A stretch of 64,000 bases of DNA from assembly GCF_009938165.1 (NCBI RefSeq), contig NZ_AP019649.1:1488001-1552000 (forward strand), in the 5' to 3' direction. The notes under the pieces are model-generated. The model saw nothing but the letters and a program-made list of their open reading frames with translations, was not told where the DNA came from and searched no databases. Made by a program: the position numbers and the translations under genes. The DNA is from Vibrio taketomensis (GTDB taxonomy: Bacteria; Pseudomonadota; Gammaproteobacteria; Enterobacterales; Vibrionaceae). Positions 19,241 through 29,775 of this stretch are shown in pieces (the stretch's first letter is position 1; the number at the start of each line of letters is the position of its first letter).

Positions 19241-19272
19241 AAAAAGGGCTAGATATCACATCTAGCCCTTTT
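19241..19272. terminator. Bidirectional terminator between the chemoreceptor and ybiT
   Basis: The 12-bp stem AAAAGGGCTAGA / TCTAGCCCTTTT with a seven-base loop has A/T runs at both ends and lies between two convergent genes. Confidence 0.88.
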
Positions 19273-19293
19273 CAATTAAATCGACGTTAGTAA

Positions 19294-20886
19294 TTAACCA
19301 ACGATGCCGCGAGCTTGTAGGTACTCAGCGTAAGTACCACGGAAGTCGTGGATTTGACCATCGCGGATTTCAAGAATACGCGTTGCCAGCGAGTCTACGA
19401 ATACACGGTCATGCGATACGAAGAACAGTGTGCCTTTGTATTGTTCAAGTGCCGTGTTTAGCGATTCGATCGATTCCATATCCATGTGGTTGGTTGGTTC
19501 GTCCATTAGTAGCATGTTAGGTTTTTGCATCATTAGCTTACCTAGCAGCATACGACCTTGCTCACCACCTGATAGTACTTTTACTGACTTCTTAATGTCG
19601 TCTTGACCAAACAGCATACGACCAAGGAAGCTACGTAGCACTTGCTCGTCATCGCCTTCTTGGCGCCATTGACCCATCCAATCCATCAGTTTTAGATCTT
19701 CTTCAAAGTCATGCGCGTGATCTTGTGCGTAGTAACCGATGTTTGAGTTTTCTGACCATTTGTAAGAACCAGTGCGAGGCTCAAGTACACCTGCTAGCGT
19801 GTTAAGAAGCGTTGTTTTACCTACACCGTTCTCACCGATAATCGCAACACGCTCACCTACTTCAAAGATCGCATTGAAGTTAGCAAATAGATCGTCTTCA
19901 AAACCTTGGCTTAGGTTTTCAACTTCTAGCGCGTTACGGAATAGTTCTTTCGATTGTTCAAAACGAATAAATGGGTTTTGACGGCTTGAAGCCTTCACTT
20001 CGTCCAGTTGGATCTTATCGATCTGTTTTGCACGAGATGTTGCTTGTTTTGCTTTCGATGCGTTTGCTGAGAATCGAGCTACGAACGTTTGTAGTTCAGC
20101 AATTTGTGCTTTCTTCTTCGCATTATCAGACAATAGACGTTCACGAGCTTGTGATGCTGCTGTCATGTATTCATCGTAGTTACCTGGGTATAGACGTAGC
20201 TCACCGTAGTCTAAGTCAGCCATGTGGGTACATACTGAGTTTAGGAAGTGACGGTCGTGCGAGATAATGATCATCGTACAGTTACGTTGGTTTAGCGTTT
20301 CTTCTAGCCAGCGAATGGTGTCCATATCCAAGTTGTTGGTTGGTTCGTCAAGTAGCATGATGTGCGGATCAGCAAATAGAACCTGTGCAAGTAGTACACG
20401 CAGTTTCCAACCAGGTGCAACTTCGCTCATAAAGCCATAGTGCTGTTCTAGAGGAATACCCACCGCAAGAAGCAGTTCACCTGCTTTTGATTCCGCCATG
20501 TAGCCATCCATCTCAGCGAATTCAACTTCAAGATCGGCTACTTTCATACCGTCTTCTTCACTCATCTCTGCTAGAGAGTAAATGCGGTCACGCTCTTGTT
20601 TTACAGCCCAAAGCTCTTTATAGCCCATGATTACAGTATCGATTACTGTGTATTGCTCATAAGCAAACTGGTCCTGGTTTAGCTTTGCAACACGCTCGTT
20701 TGGATCGTAGCTTACGTTACCGCTCGTTGGCTCAAGTTCGCCACTAAGGATTTTCATAAACGTAGATTTACCACAGCCATTCGCGCCGATAAGACCGTAA
20801 CGGTTACCTTCACCGAATTTAACTGAGATATTTTCAAATAGTGGCTTAGCACCAAATTGTTGCGTGATATTAGCAGTAGAGATCAA
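19294..20886 (-). CDS. ybiT: ABC-F family ATPase YbiT
   Basis: This cytoplasmic ABC-F protein acts on ribosomes as a translation factor. It has two ATPase cassettes and no membrane segments. Walker A motifs are GANGCGKST near residue 36 and GENGVGKTT near 350. Signature-like motifs precede the Walker B segments [12 protein letters not shown] and [12 protein letters not shown]. The linker [19 protein letters not shown] is the ABC-F arm region. The 530 residues equal E. coli YbiT in length and the sequence is collinear throughout. It is a lone gene with its promoter in the 352-bp region toward 21238. Confidence 0.95.
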   Translation of the reverse strand: MISTANITQQFGAKPLFENISVKFGEGNRYGLIGANGCGKSTFMKILSGELEPTSGNVSYDPNERVAKLNQDQFAYEQYTVIDTVIMGYKELWAVKQERDRIYSLAEMSEEDGMKVADLEVEFAEMDGYMAESKAGELLLAVGIPLEQHYGFMSEVAPGWKLRVLLAQVLFADPHIMLLDEPTNNLDMDTIRWLEETLNQRNCTMIIISHDRHFLNSVCTHMADLDYGELRLYPGNYDEYMTAASQARERLLSDNAKKKAQIAELQTFVARFSANASKAKQATSRAKQIDKIQLDEVKASSRQNPFIRFEQSKELFRNALEVENLSQGFEDDLFANFNAIFEVGERVAIIGENGVGKTTLLNTLAGVLEPRTGSYKWSENSNIGYYAQDHAHDFEEDLKLMDWMGQWRQEGDDEQVLRSFLGRMLFGQDDIKKSVKVLSGGEQGRMLLGKLMMQKPNMLLMDEPTNHMDMESIESLNTALEQYKGTLFFVSHDRVFVDSLATRILEIRDGQIHDFRGTYAEYLQARGIVG

Positions 20887-21238
20887 AACCCTGTACCTTA
20901 GCTTGGATTGTTAAAGAGAAAAAACCGCGCAACGTTACTGGTAAAGTGCTTCAACTGCAAGCGTTGTTTTGAAATTCCCCTGTTTTTATGAACTTATCTT
21001 TTTAGCTAACGCGTGTTTAAAGAAAGGTCAGTACGCGAATACCTAAAGAGCAAGATGAATGCTTAAATGTCGCCATATCAGTCAAGGCTCATGGCGGTTT
21101 ACATCGTTTATGTTAGGAATTTTACAAATCGATGACACCAAATTGGCATTTGAGCATAGACTCGCCCCTCAACGGAAATTCATCTTCCGCTAAAACAACT
21201 ACAATAAATCCAACATTACAAAAATTTAAGAGTGTTCT
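20887..21238. other. Divergent intergenic region, no gene seen
   Basis: This stretch separates ybiT (minus) from the membrane ATPase gene (plus). I see no coding frame, tRNA or strong hairpin. It should hold both promoters, but I cannot point to a convincing pair of hexamers. Confidence 0.4.
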
Positions 21239-23599
21239 ATGCGTACTCAATGGCGAGTTTTTTCTCGGCAAATATTGATGCTGGCATGTTTATTTTTATC
21301 CATGCCTAGCCTCGCCGACAACGAATATGGCTTTCAATCTCAACCTCAGGCTTCTGAAGAAGCGATTCAAATAGCTCAACAAGTCGCGGCGATACCTGAC
21401 CCACTATTTATGTCGGCGAAAGATCAGCGTCGCGTTGACTCCTTATTAGCTCATGTATTACGAGTGCAAAGAGAGCAAATTGCATTATTTGCCGAGCACC
21501 TCAATCAATATCGAGCCAGTAGTAACGATAGTACGTGGAATGGTGTACAAGGCTCGTACTCAACCTTAACCAGCCTTAACCAAAGTAAAGAAAGCCTACT
21601 CGCGTTAACAAGCGCAGCGAATCAAGAACGTTTAACTGGTTTTGGTCCTTACGGTGTAACGCAATTCAAACAAGAATGGCAGCTTACTAAACACAATATT
21701 GAGTACCTGATTTACTTTCAGGTCCGCAGTTTCAAATCTCTGGTTGGAGAGATTCTAATTTCTCCTATTCCGGTGATTTGGGCAGCGATCAAGGTGCTAT
21801 TTGTCTATTTTGGTTTGGTGTGGTGGCTAGCTAACAGTAAACGCCTCATTGATTTGTTCCGCCAAAGCCAATTAGAAAGTAAAACCAATCCGCCATTGTG
21901 GGTACGTTTGATTTGGTATATTAGCCGTGCGCATCGCGCTATTGCATGGCTAATTGCGATTACGTTATCACTACGTGTATTGTCACAAATCCCAAGCCTT
22001 CAACATTTAATCCTACTCGAGATCTTCACTTGGTGGATTCTTGGTGGCTCTATCGCGATCAGTTTTATTCTCGAATTTGCTTACCGAAACAGTCGCAGCT
22101 CCTCACCCGAGGTGATTGCATTGCGTTTAGCTACCATTCGCCGTTACGTTTGGAGCATTATTATCGCCGGCGTGATTCTGCAGATCTCAATGCATACCCT
22201 TGGTAAAGGCACCATTTATAGTTGGATATACAGCGCACTCTTTTTCTGGTTTGTACTGGTGACGATTTCTGTACTTAAACTCTGGCGAAAAACCGTGTTT
22301 GAGTCTTTGCAGCACCATTTTGAATACCCAGTATGGGTGCATTGGGCGAATAACCGTCAGAATACGTTTTTACTGAATATTCCCGCCACTGCAATCGCGA
22401 TTGTTTGGCTGACTATAGAGAACATTAAACATCGAGTGATGAGTTTACTTTCTCACTCTACTCTGTTCAGCCAGGCATTGGCTTATCTCTTCCGTATCGA
22501 AGTGGCTAAGCAATCCGGTTTAGGTAAAGGCCACCATCAGTTGGTGAGAATTAAAGGCGAACAAGTCTTTGATTATGTTTTACCAGGTAACATTGATAGC
22601 ACCTTAATCGACTATGCTGGTGACGAAATCAAGCAGCTTTCTCGTTACTTGATGTCGGATAGCCCTGCAATTTGCGTCGTCTCTGGCGAACGAGGCATCG
22701 GAGCAACGACACTGCTAAACACTATGCTAAACAAAGTGTCTAATGCAGAGCCAATCTATCTCAGTTGCCCATACGCAGGATATACCGAGTTGCTTAAACA
22801 GCTTGCGGTAAGTATTGGCTTGGATGAAGAATCGAGCGAGATTCAAATTCTTGCCCATCTGCGCAAAAGTGACACCACGTATCTGATTGCGATTGATAAT
22901 GCACATCGTTTGGTGAAACCAATGGTGGGTGGTCTGAACGATCTGATTCGTATCACCAACCTTCTGCGTCGTTCAAAGAAAAACCATCGCATCGTATTTT
23001 CAATTGTGAAATCAAGCTGGCGCTTTGTCGACCGCGCTCGTGGTGAGCGTCTACTGTTTGATTTAGTATGTTTCCTACCTCGCTGGAGCGAAAAACAAAT
23101 CGCGCAGCTACTTGATAGCCGCATTAATCAGAGCATAGACAAACCCTTGTCATTTGAAGGCTTGGTGGTACCAAAACAGTGGGATCATGAAGACATTAGT
23201 GAAGAAGAACGCGCTAAACAAGGTTTTTACCGCATTCTTTGGCACTATTCGGATGGTAACCCGACGGTTGCGCTGCGCTTTTTCCGTTTGTCGATCAATC
23301 GCAACAAAGAAACCGATCAAACCGTGGTTCGCCTATTCCATGTGCCTGAATCTCAAGAGCTAGAAAATATGCCTAAGCCGATGTTGGCGGTACTGCGTTC
23401 AATCATTCAGTTAGAAATCGCTTCGCCAGAGATTCTGTCGGAATGCACCCAGCTGAGTATTGCTGAAATTACTGGTATTTTGCGCTACTTCCAAAGCCGC
23501 GGCTTTATTGAATGGAGTGAAGATCAGGCTCGAGTCTCTGATCACTGGTTCCGCCACATTACTAACGTCCTAGACCGTCAACATCTTTTGGTGAAGTAG
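21239..23599 (+). CDS. Membrane-anchored AAA-type ATPase paired with an MscS channel
   Basis: The 786-residue protein has a signal peptide (cleavage near SLADN), a helical periplasmic segment to about residue 170, and about six hydrophobic segments between residues 175 and 400. A cytoplasmic ATPase domain follows, with a P-loop SGERGIGATTLLN near 482 and Walker B YLIAIDNAHRL near 545. The ATPase part resembles ExeA/GspA-type or STAND-like AAA modules, and FSIVKSS and RGERLLFDLV fit sensor regions. A winged-helix-like end (LSIAEITGILRYFQSRGFIEW) closes it. The downstream mscS-like gene begins two bases after the stop. I do not know a named family; an ATP-dependent control of the channel is inference. 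Confidence 0.75.
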   Translation: MRTQWRVFSRQILMLACLFLSMPSLADNEYGFQSQPQASEEAIQIAQQVAAIPDPLFMSAKDQRRVDSLLAHVLRVQREQIALFAEHLNQYRASSNDSTWNGVQGSYSTLTSLNQSKESLLALTSAANQERLTGFGPYGVTQFKQEWQLTKHNIEYLIYFQVRSFKSLVGEILISPIPVIWAAIKVLFVYFGLVWWLANSKRLIDLFRQSQLESKTNPPLWVRLIWYISRAHRAIAWLIAITLSLRVLSQIPSLQHLILLEIFTWWILGGSIAISFILEFAYRNSRSSSPEVIALRLATIRRYVWSIIIAGVILQISMHTLGKGTIYSWIYSALFFWFVLVTISVLKLWRKTVFESLQHHFEYPVWVHWANNRQNTFLLNIPATAIAIVWLTIENIKHRVMSLLSHSTLFSQALAYLFRIEVAKQSGLGKGHHQLVRIKGEQVFDYVLPGNIDSTLIDYAGDEIKQLSRYLMSDSPAICVVSGERGIGATTLLNTMLNKVSNAEPIYLSCPYAGYTELLKQLAVSIGLDEESSEIQILAHLRKSDTTYLIAIDNAHRLVKPMVGGLNDLIRITNLLRRSKKNHRIVFSIVKSSWRFVDRARGERLLFDLVCFLPRWSEKQIAQLLDSRINQSIDKPLSFEGLVVPKQWDHEDISEEERAKQGFYRILWHYSDGNPTVALRFFRLSINRNKETDQTVVRLFHVPESQELENMPKPMLAVLRSIIQLEIASPEILSECTQLSIAEITGILRYFQSRGFIEWSEDQARVSDHWFRHITNVLDRQHLLVK

Positions 23600-23600
23600 A

Positions 23601-24479
23601 ATGAAAACAATCATCACCTTATTACTACTGTCTCTGTTCGCGATGCCCGCTTTTGCCAGCGAAGAAATCGCCAACGTTGAGAATATTTCTAAGATCGCCA
23701 GCTTGATCCGCTGGAGTGGTGTCTTCTTTTCGCTATTTGTGATTGCGGGGACATGGCTGTTACTCAAGTTTATCAACTCTATGGTTGAAAGCTTTGGTAG
23801 TCAGTTCGTTCAATACCGAATGCTACTGCAAAAACTGCAATCTTTTATGCAGTTTGTCATCTATATGACCACAGGTATTGTGGTGTTTATGATGAGCTTT
23901 CGTATTAACGATCAAATTCTAGCTCTTATTGGCGGTACGCTGGCGGTTTCTGTCGGTTTTGCGCTAAAAGACCTTGCCGCATCGTTCATCGCGGGGATTA
24001 CCGTGATGGTCGATAGACCTTTCCAAGTGGGTGACCGTGTCACCTTTGAAGGTAATTATGGGGATATCATTGCTATTGGCTTGCGCTCTGTTCGTATGCG
24101 CACCCTAAACGATGACATTATCACTATCCCAAACAACAAATTCTTGAATGAGGTCGTGGTGAGCGGTAACTATGGCGCCCTTGATATGCAAGTGGTGATT
24201 CCGTTTTACGTCAGTATGGATGAAGACATTACCCTCGCCCGCGACCTAATTCAGGAAGCCGCTTCTTCAAGTCGTTACATTCACCTGCCAAAACCTGTCA
24301 CTGTGTTAGTGAAGCAAACAATGGCGGACAACTACCTTGCGATACAACTGACGTGTAAAGCTTATGTAGTCGATACGGCTTATGAAAAGCTGTTTGAAAC
24401 CGACATTACGCTACGCGTGATGAAAGAGTTTCGTAACCATGGCATTAAACCACCTAAAATTGCGGTTAATGCGAGCTAA
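23601..24479 (+). CDS. Small-conductance mechanosensitive channel, MscS family
   Basis: This inner-membrane channel of 292 residues opens under membrane tension and releases solutes. It has a cleavable-looking N-terminus (ending MPAFASEE) and hydrophobic segments near 30-55, 70-95 and 105-125. The pore helix is SVGFALKDLAASFIAGITVM. The MscS beta-domain motif RPFQVGDRV leads into the cytoplasmic vestibule. Its ATG lies one base after the stop of the AAA ATPase gene, so the pair is almost certainly co-translated. It could be a regulated variant rather than a pure osmotic safety valve, which is inference. Confidence 0.9.
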   Translation: MKTIITLLLLSLFAMPAFASEEIANVENISKIASLIRWSGVFFSLFVIAGTWLLLKFINSMVESFGSQFVQYRMLLQKLQSFMQFVIYMTTGIVVFMMSFRINDQILALIGGTLAVSVGFALKDLAASFIAGITVMVDRPFQVGDRVTFEGNYGDIIAIGLRSVRMRTLNDDIITIPNNKFLNEVVVSGNYGALDMQVVIPFYVSMDEDITLARDLIQEAASSSRYIHLPKPVTVLVKQTMADNYLAIQLTCKAYVVDTAYEKLFETDITLRVMKEFRNHGIKPPKIAVNAS

Positions 24480-24500
24480 TTTGGCTTATTTGAGATAAAA

Positions 24501-24526
24501 AAAACGCCTTCAATTGAAGGCGTTTT
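24501..24526. terminator. Bidirectional terminator
   Basis: AAAACGCCTTCAATTGAAGGCGTTTT is a perfect palindrome flanked by an A-run and T-rich DNA, lying between convergent genes. Confidence 0.88.
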
Positions 24527-24570
24527 GCTTTATTGGAACAGCTATATTTTCCAATTTTTAAATCAAACGA

Positions 24571-27415
24571 TTAATGGTGATGCTCTACATCAGCATGAGA
24601 GCAAGCTTGTGGCTCATAACGCGTCGGTAAGACACGTTTTACCGACTGTTCAACAGTGAAAGCCGTGCGGCTAACCGGCTTCTCTTCACCCTGAACGGTA
24701 TAGTTTAGCTCTTGAGTTGGCGCTGAAATAAAGAAACGATCCAATTCTCGCTCATCACAAACTACTGCGGCGCTTACCGGGCTGAGAGATTGCGCTACGT
24801 TTACGTGGAACTTGTTCATATACTCCGCATTCGTGCGGTTGTTTTTCAACGCATACTTCAGTACATCGCCATTCGCTGTTTCGACTTCCAGTGCACACTG
24901 GCCTTTACTTAGTGTCGATGAATCGTCAGCATAGACATAACCATATGCGCCATGTAACGCTGGGTAGATATAGCTTGGCAATTCATTTTTAGGATCGTAA
25001 TAGCCGACGAGTGTGGTGACCGCCACGCCATATTGCTCAGGACGAATGGTTTTCTTCGATTCAAACTCGGCATTTTGCACCCAAAACTCACCATCAGAAA
25101 CGAACGTCAATCGACTTCCATTAGCAACTAACATCTCTTCGCCATTCACTTCTAAGTATGAGTGGTAGCCTGCATTTGAGTTAAAGGTAAAGATCTTGCC
25201 TTTGTTTGCAGCAGAAGCCAGTGGTAACGACATGTTACGCGCCCAGTGACCATTCCATGTTGATAGGTCTACTTTGTCAAAATCCACAAACAACTGAGTG
25301 ATAAATTCAGCATTCGCGTCCCATGGATTGAGTTTGCTCACTTCTAAAGCGTCAATTTGGTGAGTGTATTCACGCATGGTTTCGCTTGCCTGATCCCACT
25401 TGCGGTAACCGGTTGATGATGTTTCATCAAACACGATTTTGCTCTCTAAATTTTTCTGAATAAAGTGCATCGAATAAGGGGTATACAAAGTAAAGCGCTG
25501 AGCATCATACATTGCCCAACCACCAGCCATCGAATCGTGGCCAAAGCGGAACATATCGTTAAATGCAGGAACACACTGACCATCTAAACAGCTTTCTTTA
25601 TTGGTATTGATCGGCTCAAAGTTTGGAATAAACACATCTCGAGCAGAATCCCAACCCCAAGTGGAGTTAGTCATATGGGCAGGTTTATGAATTGAACCTT
25701 CAAAACCGCCAGGATAGTGACCTAAACCATAATTGTGGCCAACTTCATGGCTAAACTCGTTACCGATGGAGCTGTCCAATGTCACCATACCAGCGCCACC
25801 AGAACCGCCATGAGTTTGTACACCATTGCTGTAATTGCCGCGTGTGTTATGTGCGGTTAATTGAGCCGCTAAGTATTGATTCTCACCTTCACCAACACCC
25901 GCTGTAGAGTGGATACCGTAGTTAGCGTTGTTAATACCAATTGAGATCAGCTCTTTACCAATGCGTTGACGCATCGTGCCGCCATGCCAACCGCCTTCGC
26001 TTGGATCATGATCAGTCAGTAGCGTACCATCAGGAAGCATCACTTCCGTTAAATGCAGTGGCTGATATTCAGAAACGATCATTTTGCTCAACGGTGCAGT
26101 TTCAAAATATTCGCGTTGCGCTTCTTTGTCGTATTGGAAATGGAATTGCTTACGTGGCTCCACCAACATACCGACATCAATCGTATGCATTAACAGCTCT
26201 GTTGGCGCGCCAATATTGATATTAACAAGCGACCCCGTTTTATCTTGGTTGCTAAATGTCAGGCTCAGGCCCGGCTTTAACCATTCTTTTGGAAGATCGG
26301 CTGACCACATACCATGTGCGTAACCAATTTGGTTGAATACCAAGTCATCAGATACGACCCAAGTGCCCTTCACATTCTTAAATACAGTGGAAGTACCGTT
26401 AACAATGTTCTTTTTACGTTCTTGGTAGTAATTCACCTGAGAATTGTAACCTGCACTTGAGGTGAAAATTACCGTTTTACCATCGAGTGCCGGATTGTTT
26501 TGTTCCAGCGAGAAATCACGAATCCAGTGACCATTCCATGTTTTCAACTCGACTACATTGTTGTCTTTCAGTGCCTCAGCAATGGCATCACTTGAAACTG
26601 TACGGACGTTAAATACTGCGTCAGCATCATAACTAAAATCAACTTCTAGGTTGTCCAATTCAGGTATTGCCAGCGCATTCTTAGCGAGTTGATTCGGGTG
26701 TTTCATTTCAAGCTCACCAAGCAGCATACCTTGCTTGTTGAATGCCTTTAATGTGACTTTGGTGTAATCATCAAATGCTTGTTCAGGCTTTAGCATCACT
26801 TTGGTTTTGCGCTCACCTACTAAATGCATGCGCTTTTCGTCACTTAACGACGAAGCCGGAATGATATGCGCCTGAGCAAACAATACCGCACCAGATAGCG
26901 CTCCGGACAAATGGTTCTCATAAGTGTTTTGGTTAAAGAAAATAGAAGCCGCTGGAGATAGTTCACGACACTCTGAAGTGTCTAAAGAAGTGGTTTGCGG
27001 GCGCTCCCAAATATAGTTACCTTGATTGTCTTTTGAACCTCGAGCCGCAGCATAGAGGCCAAATGTACATTTTCAGCCTCATAGAAACCTAAAGGAAAAT
27101 ATCAAAGCCACCGTCATACCAATATTTCTCCCACTCTTTCGGAATAAAATCAAAAACGGTTTCAAATTCTGAATCAAAGTCAAATAAATCAAACTTAACG
27201 TTACCGTCATAATTAATTCGCAAACGTTTACCTTTGTATTCTAGGTATTTTTGCTCACCAGTCTGAGTTACATTATTCGGATCTTTTGCTAATTCAGCAA
27301 GTTGGTCCATCTTCTCCATAATTCGTACAGTAGACTGTTCGAATGTCATCGACTCAGCGTGTACGTTAGCCGATAGCAACGATGCTATCACCACTCCTAA
27401 AGCTTTCTTCATCAT
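24571..27415 (-). CDS. tagA: TagA-like M66 metalloprotease, secreted (two apparent frameshifts)
   Basis: This is a secreted zinc protease of the StcE/TagA (M66) family, whose members cut mucin-type glycoproteins. The zinc motif HEVGHNYGLGH lies in the 24571-26910 frame near residue 385. Two related segments each open with TWNGHW and end SxAGY (near residues 125 and 543 of that frame), an internal domain duplication. The frame has no plausible start or leader. The 108-residue frame at 27089-27415 has a clean signal peptide (ending SANVHA) and ends DGGFDIFL. Adding one C near 27092 and one T near 27065 joins them through PLGFYEAENVHFGLYAAARG into a protein of about 948 residues. Both changes are in homopolymers. 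Alternatives are a decayed gene or two genes. Confidence 0.78.
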
Positions 27416-27705
27416 CTATTCTCTTTAATTGTTATTGTAATTCAGGCGAAAGGATAAATATCACTCCAACCTGTTTAAAGATGTTACAGCCAAGATTTAA
27501 ACCCGACTATCGATAGATGCCAAAATTAGATTTTTATTCCAATTGTTAATTAAATGAAGTGTTGATTGATATATTCATCTCCATGCAAATATTAATCTGC
27601 ATTCATAGAAATAAAGATTTAATGAGAGATTGGTTCAGCATTTTTAAATAATGCTATTTATGTCGATATATTTAAAATAATAAAAGCTCTTTAAAACAAC
27701 ATTAA

Positions 27706-27730
27706 AAAAGCCTCCGAAGAGGCTCTTTGG
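27706..27730 (-). terminator. Terminator of the two-component operon
   Basis: On the minus strand, AGCCTC-TTCG-GAGGCT forms a stem with a stable UUCG loop and is followed by TTTTTT. It lies just after the histidine kinase stop. Confidence 0.85.
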
Positions 27731-27734
27731 TGTT

Positions 27735-29775
27735 TTATAAATCAGTCGTAACCAGCAAATGGATATCCGCTTTTTTAGGAAGACGAATCGTAAAGCAACT
27801 TCCTTTCCCCCATTCCGATTCAACCGTAAGCTCACCACCAGTTTGACTTAAAATACTTTGTGATACCGACAAGCCCAAGCCTGTTCCATCGCGTTTGGTG
27901 GTGTAAAAAGGTGAGAAAATACGTTTGAGATTTTCAGGCTTAATCCCAGTCCCTTCGTCCTGAATGTGAATGAGTGCCCATTTCTTCACCATGTTCGAGC
28001 CAATCTTCACTCGAAATAGTCAAACGACCTTTACCCTGCATTGCATGAATCCCGTTCATTTGCAGGTTCACCAAAATCTGTAGTAGTTGATGGCGATTCA
28101 CTTCGACCGAACTGTGCGCTTTTAGATTGGTCACAAATTCAATATCGCGCTTTTTGGTCCCCGTTTTGACCAGAGTGATACTCTCTTCAACGATTGGGTT
28201 AACGTGTTGCCAAGTGATTTCGTCTTGTACACCACCTTGTCGGCTATATTGCAGTAAGCTGCGAGTGATATTACGAATACGATCGATCTGAGCGTGGATC
28301 GCTTCCAACTCTTCTTCAACTCTTTTTGCATCATCACCGAGTTCAAACTGAATCAGTTCGACATTCCCCAAAATAACGGCACTTGGGTTATTAATCTCAT
28401 GGGCGATACCGGCGGTTAACTCACCCAGTGCTGATAATTTTTCGTGGATAACCAGTTTGTCACGAGTTTGATTTAACAAACGAATATGTAACTCAAGCTC
28501 TGCGGTTTTCTCTTCAAGGCTCGCAGTTCGATTTTGCACTTTGCGTTCTAACTCTTCTGCGGCGAACTTGAGCTCGTTTTTACGTTGGCGCAACAAATCC
28601 AGCATATTATCGAACTGCTTAGCAAGCTGAGCGAGCTCATGCTCATCATCAAGACCCAATGGACCAATACGGGTTTCTTTACCTAATTGAATCATCTTTA
28701 CCACGCGGTAAATATGTTCAATCGGATTAAATAAGTCCCGTGATCCGCGATAAACCATTACGCCTGAGATAATCAGCAAAATAATGGTGGTGAAACTGAC
28801 TTCAGCGATGTTGGTAACATAAGCTTTGATGAAAGGCCACATTAAATAGCCCGTATAAAGCATACCGATCACTTTGTCGTTATTATCTAAAATCGGCTGA
28901 TAAGCACTGATGTACCAAGCATCGTAAACATAGGCGCGATCCACCCATGTTTTACCAAGGCCTAGCACTTCATCTCGCACTTCACTTGATACGCGTGTAC
29001 CAATCGCTCGTCCCACATGCTCCGAGCTATCGAGCGGTACATTAGTGCTAACACGTAAATCGCCTAAAAACAGGGTCAATGTGCCAAGTGGTCGCAAAAA
29101 GTCCTGTTCACTGGGATAAATTAAGTCACGAGTTTGGTCGACTAAGTGCGTACTGTTGTTTAGCAGCAACCCACCATCAAGATAACCGATGATTTTCTGC
29201 TGATTATCTCGAACTGGAACCACGGTACGACTTACCAAGCCACGATTTTCAACTTTCCCACTATCTAAAATTGGAATTTGCGCTCTTACTGCTAAATCTT
29301 CATCGAGTTGTATCAACTCATCTTGATCAAGCAAGTCAAAAAATGCATCTTTTTGACTCAGTTGAATGTAGTTGGTTTGCTCTTGCTCACGCGCTGGATG
29401 AAAACAAAGAAAATCAAGCTGATAGCGCTCTTTCTGACTGGCTACCCACTTGCGAAAGTCCGCTTCTGTCATATCGCTTTGTAAACGGGTACGAAAGTCA
29501 TAAGACTCAGCAAAAGCGACAACGTGGTTTGACTGCGTTGTTTGGATTAGCTCAATACTATTATTGGCGACTTCTAACCTCTCAGACACGTCAATTAGCG
29601 TACTTTGCCACGTGTAGTGAATAGACCAATAAATCGTAATGCCGATAAGAGCCATCAACGTTAATACAATCGGCGCAGATGTCAGAAACATCAGTCGGTA
29701 GCGCACCATCGTTTTAAAGCGATAGCGCCATTTACCGAAAAAGCTGGTGTGATTTTGTGTTCCGTTATTCGGCAT
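27735..29775 (-). CDS. Sensor histidine kinase with Cache-type sensor (one apparent frameshift)
   Basis: This membrane sensor kinase has TM segments near residues 30-50 and 325-345, with a large Cache-like periplasmic domain between them (DAWYISAYQPIL...VIGMLYTGYL is typical). HAMP and a coiled coil follow, then HisKA with HEKLSALGELTAGIAHEINNP and an ATPase domain with N-box VNLQMNGIHAM and G-box DEGTGIKPENL...GTGLGLSVS. The frame breaks near 27980; reading GAAGAATGG instead of GAAGAAATGG joins DWLEHGEE to WALIHIQDEG and gives about 679 residues. I start at ATG 29775 behind GAGGA, overlapping the regulator stop by 11 bp. It resembles DctB-type partners of sigma-54 activators. The ligand is unknown. 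Confidence 0.85.
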
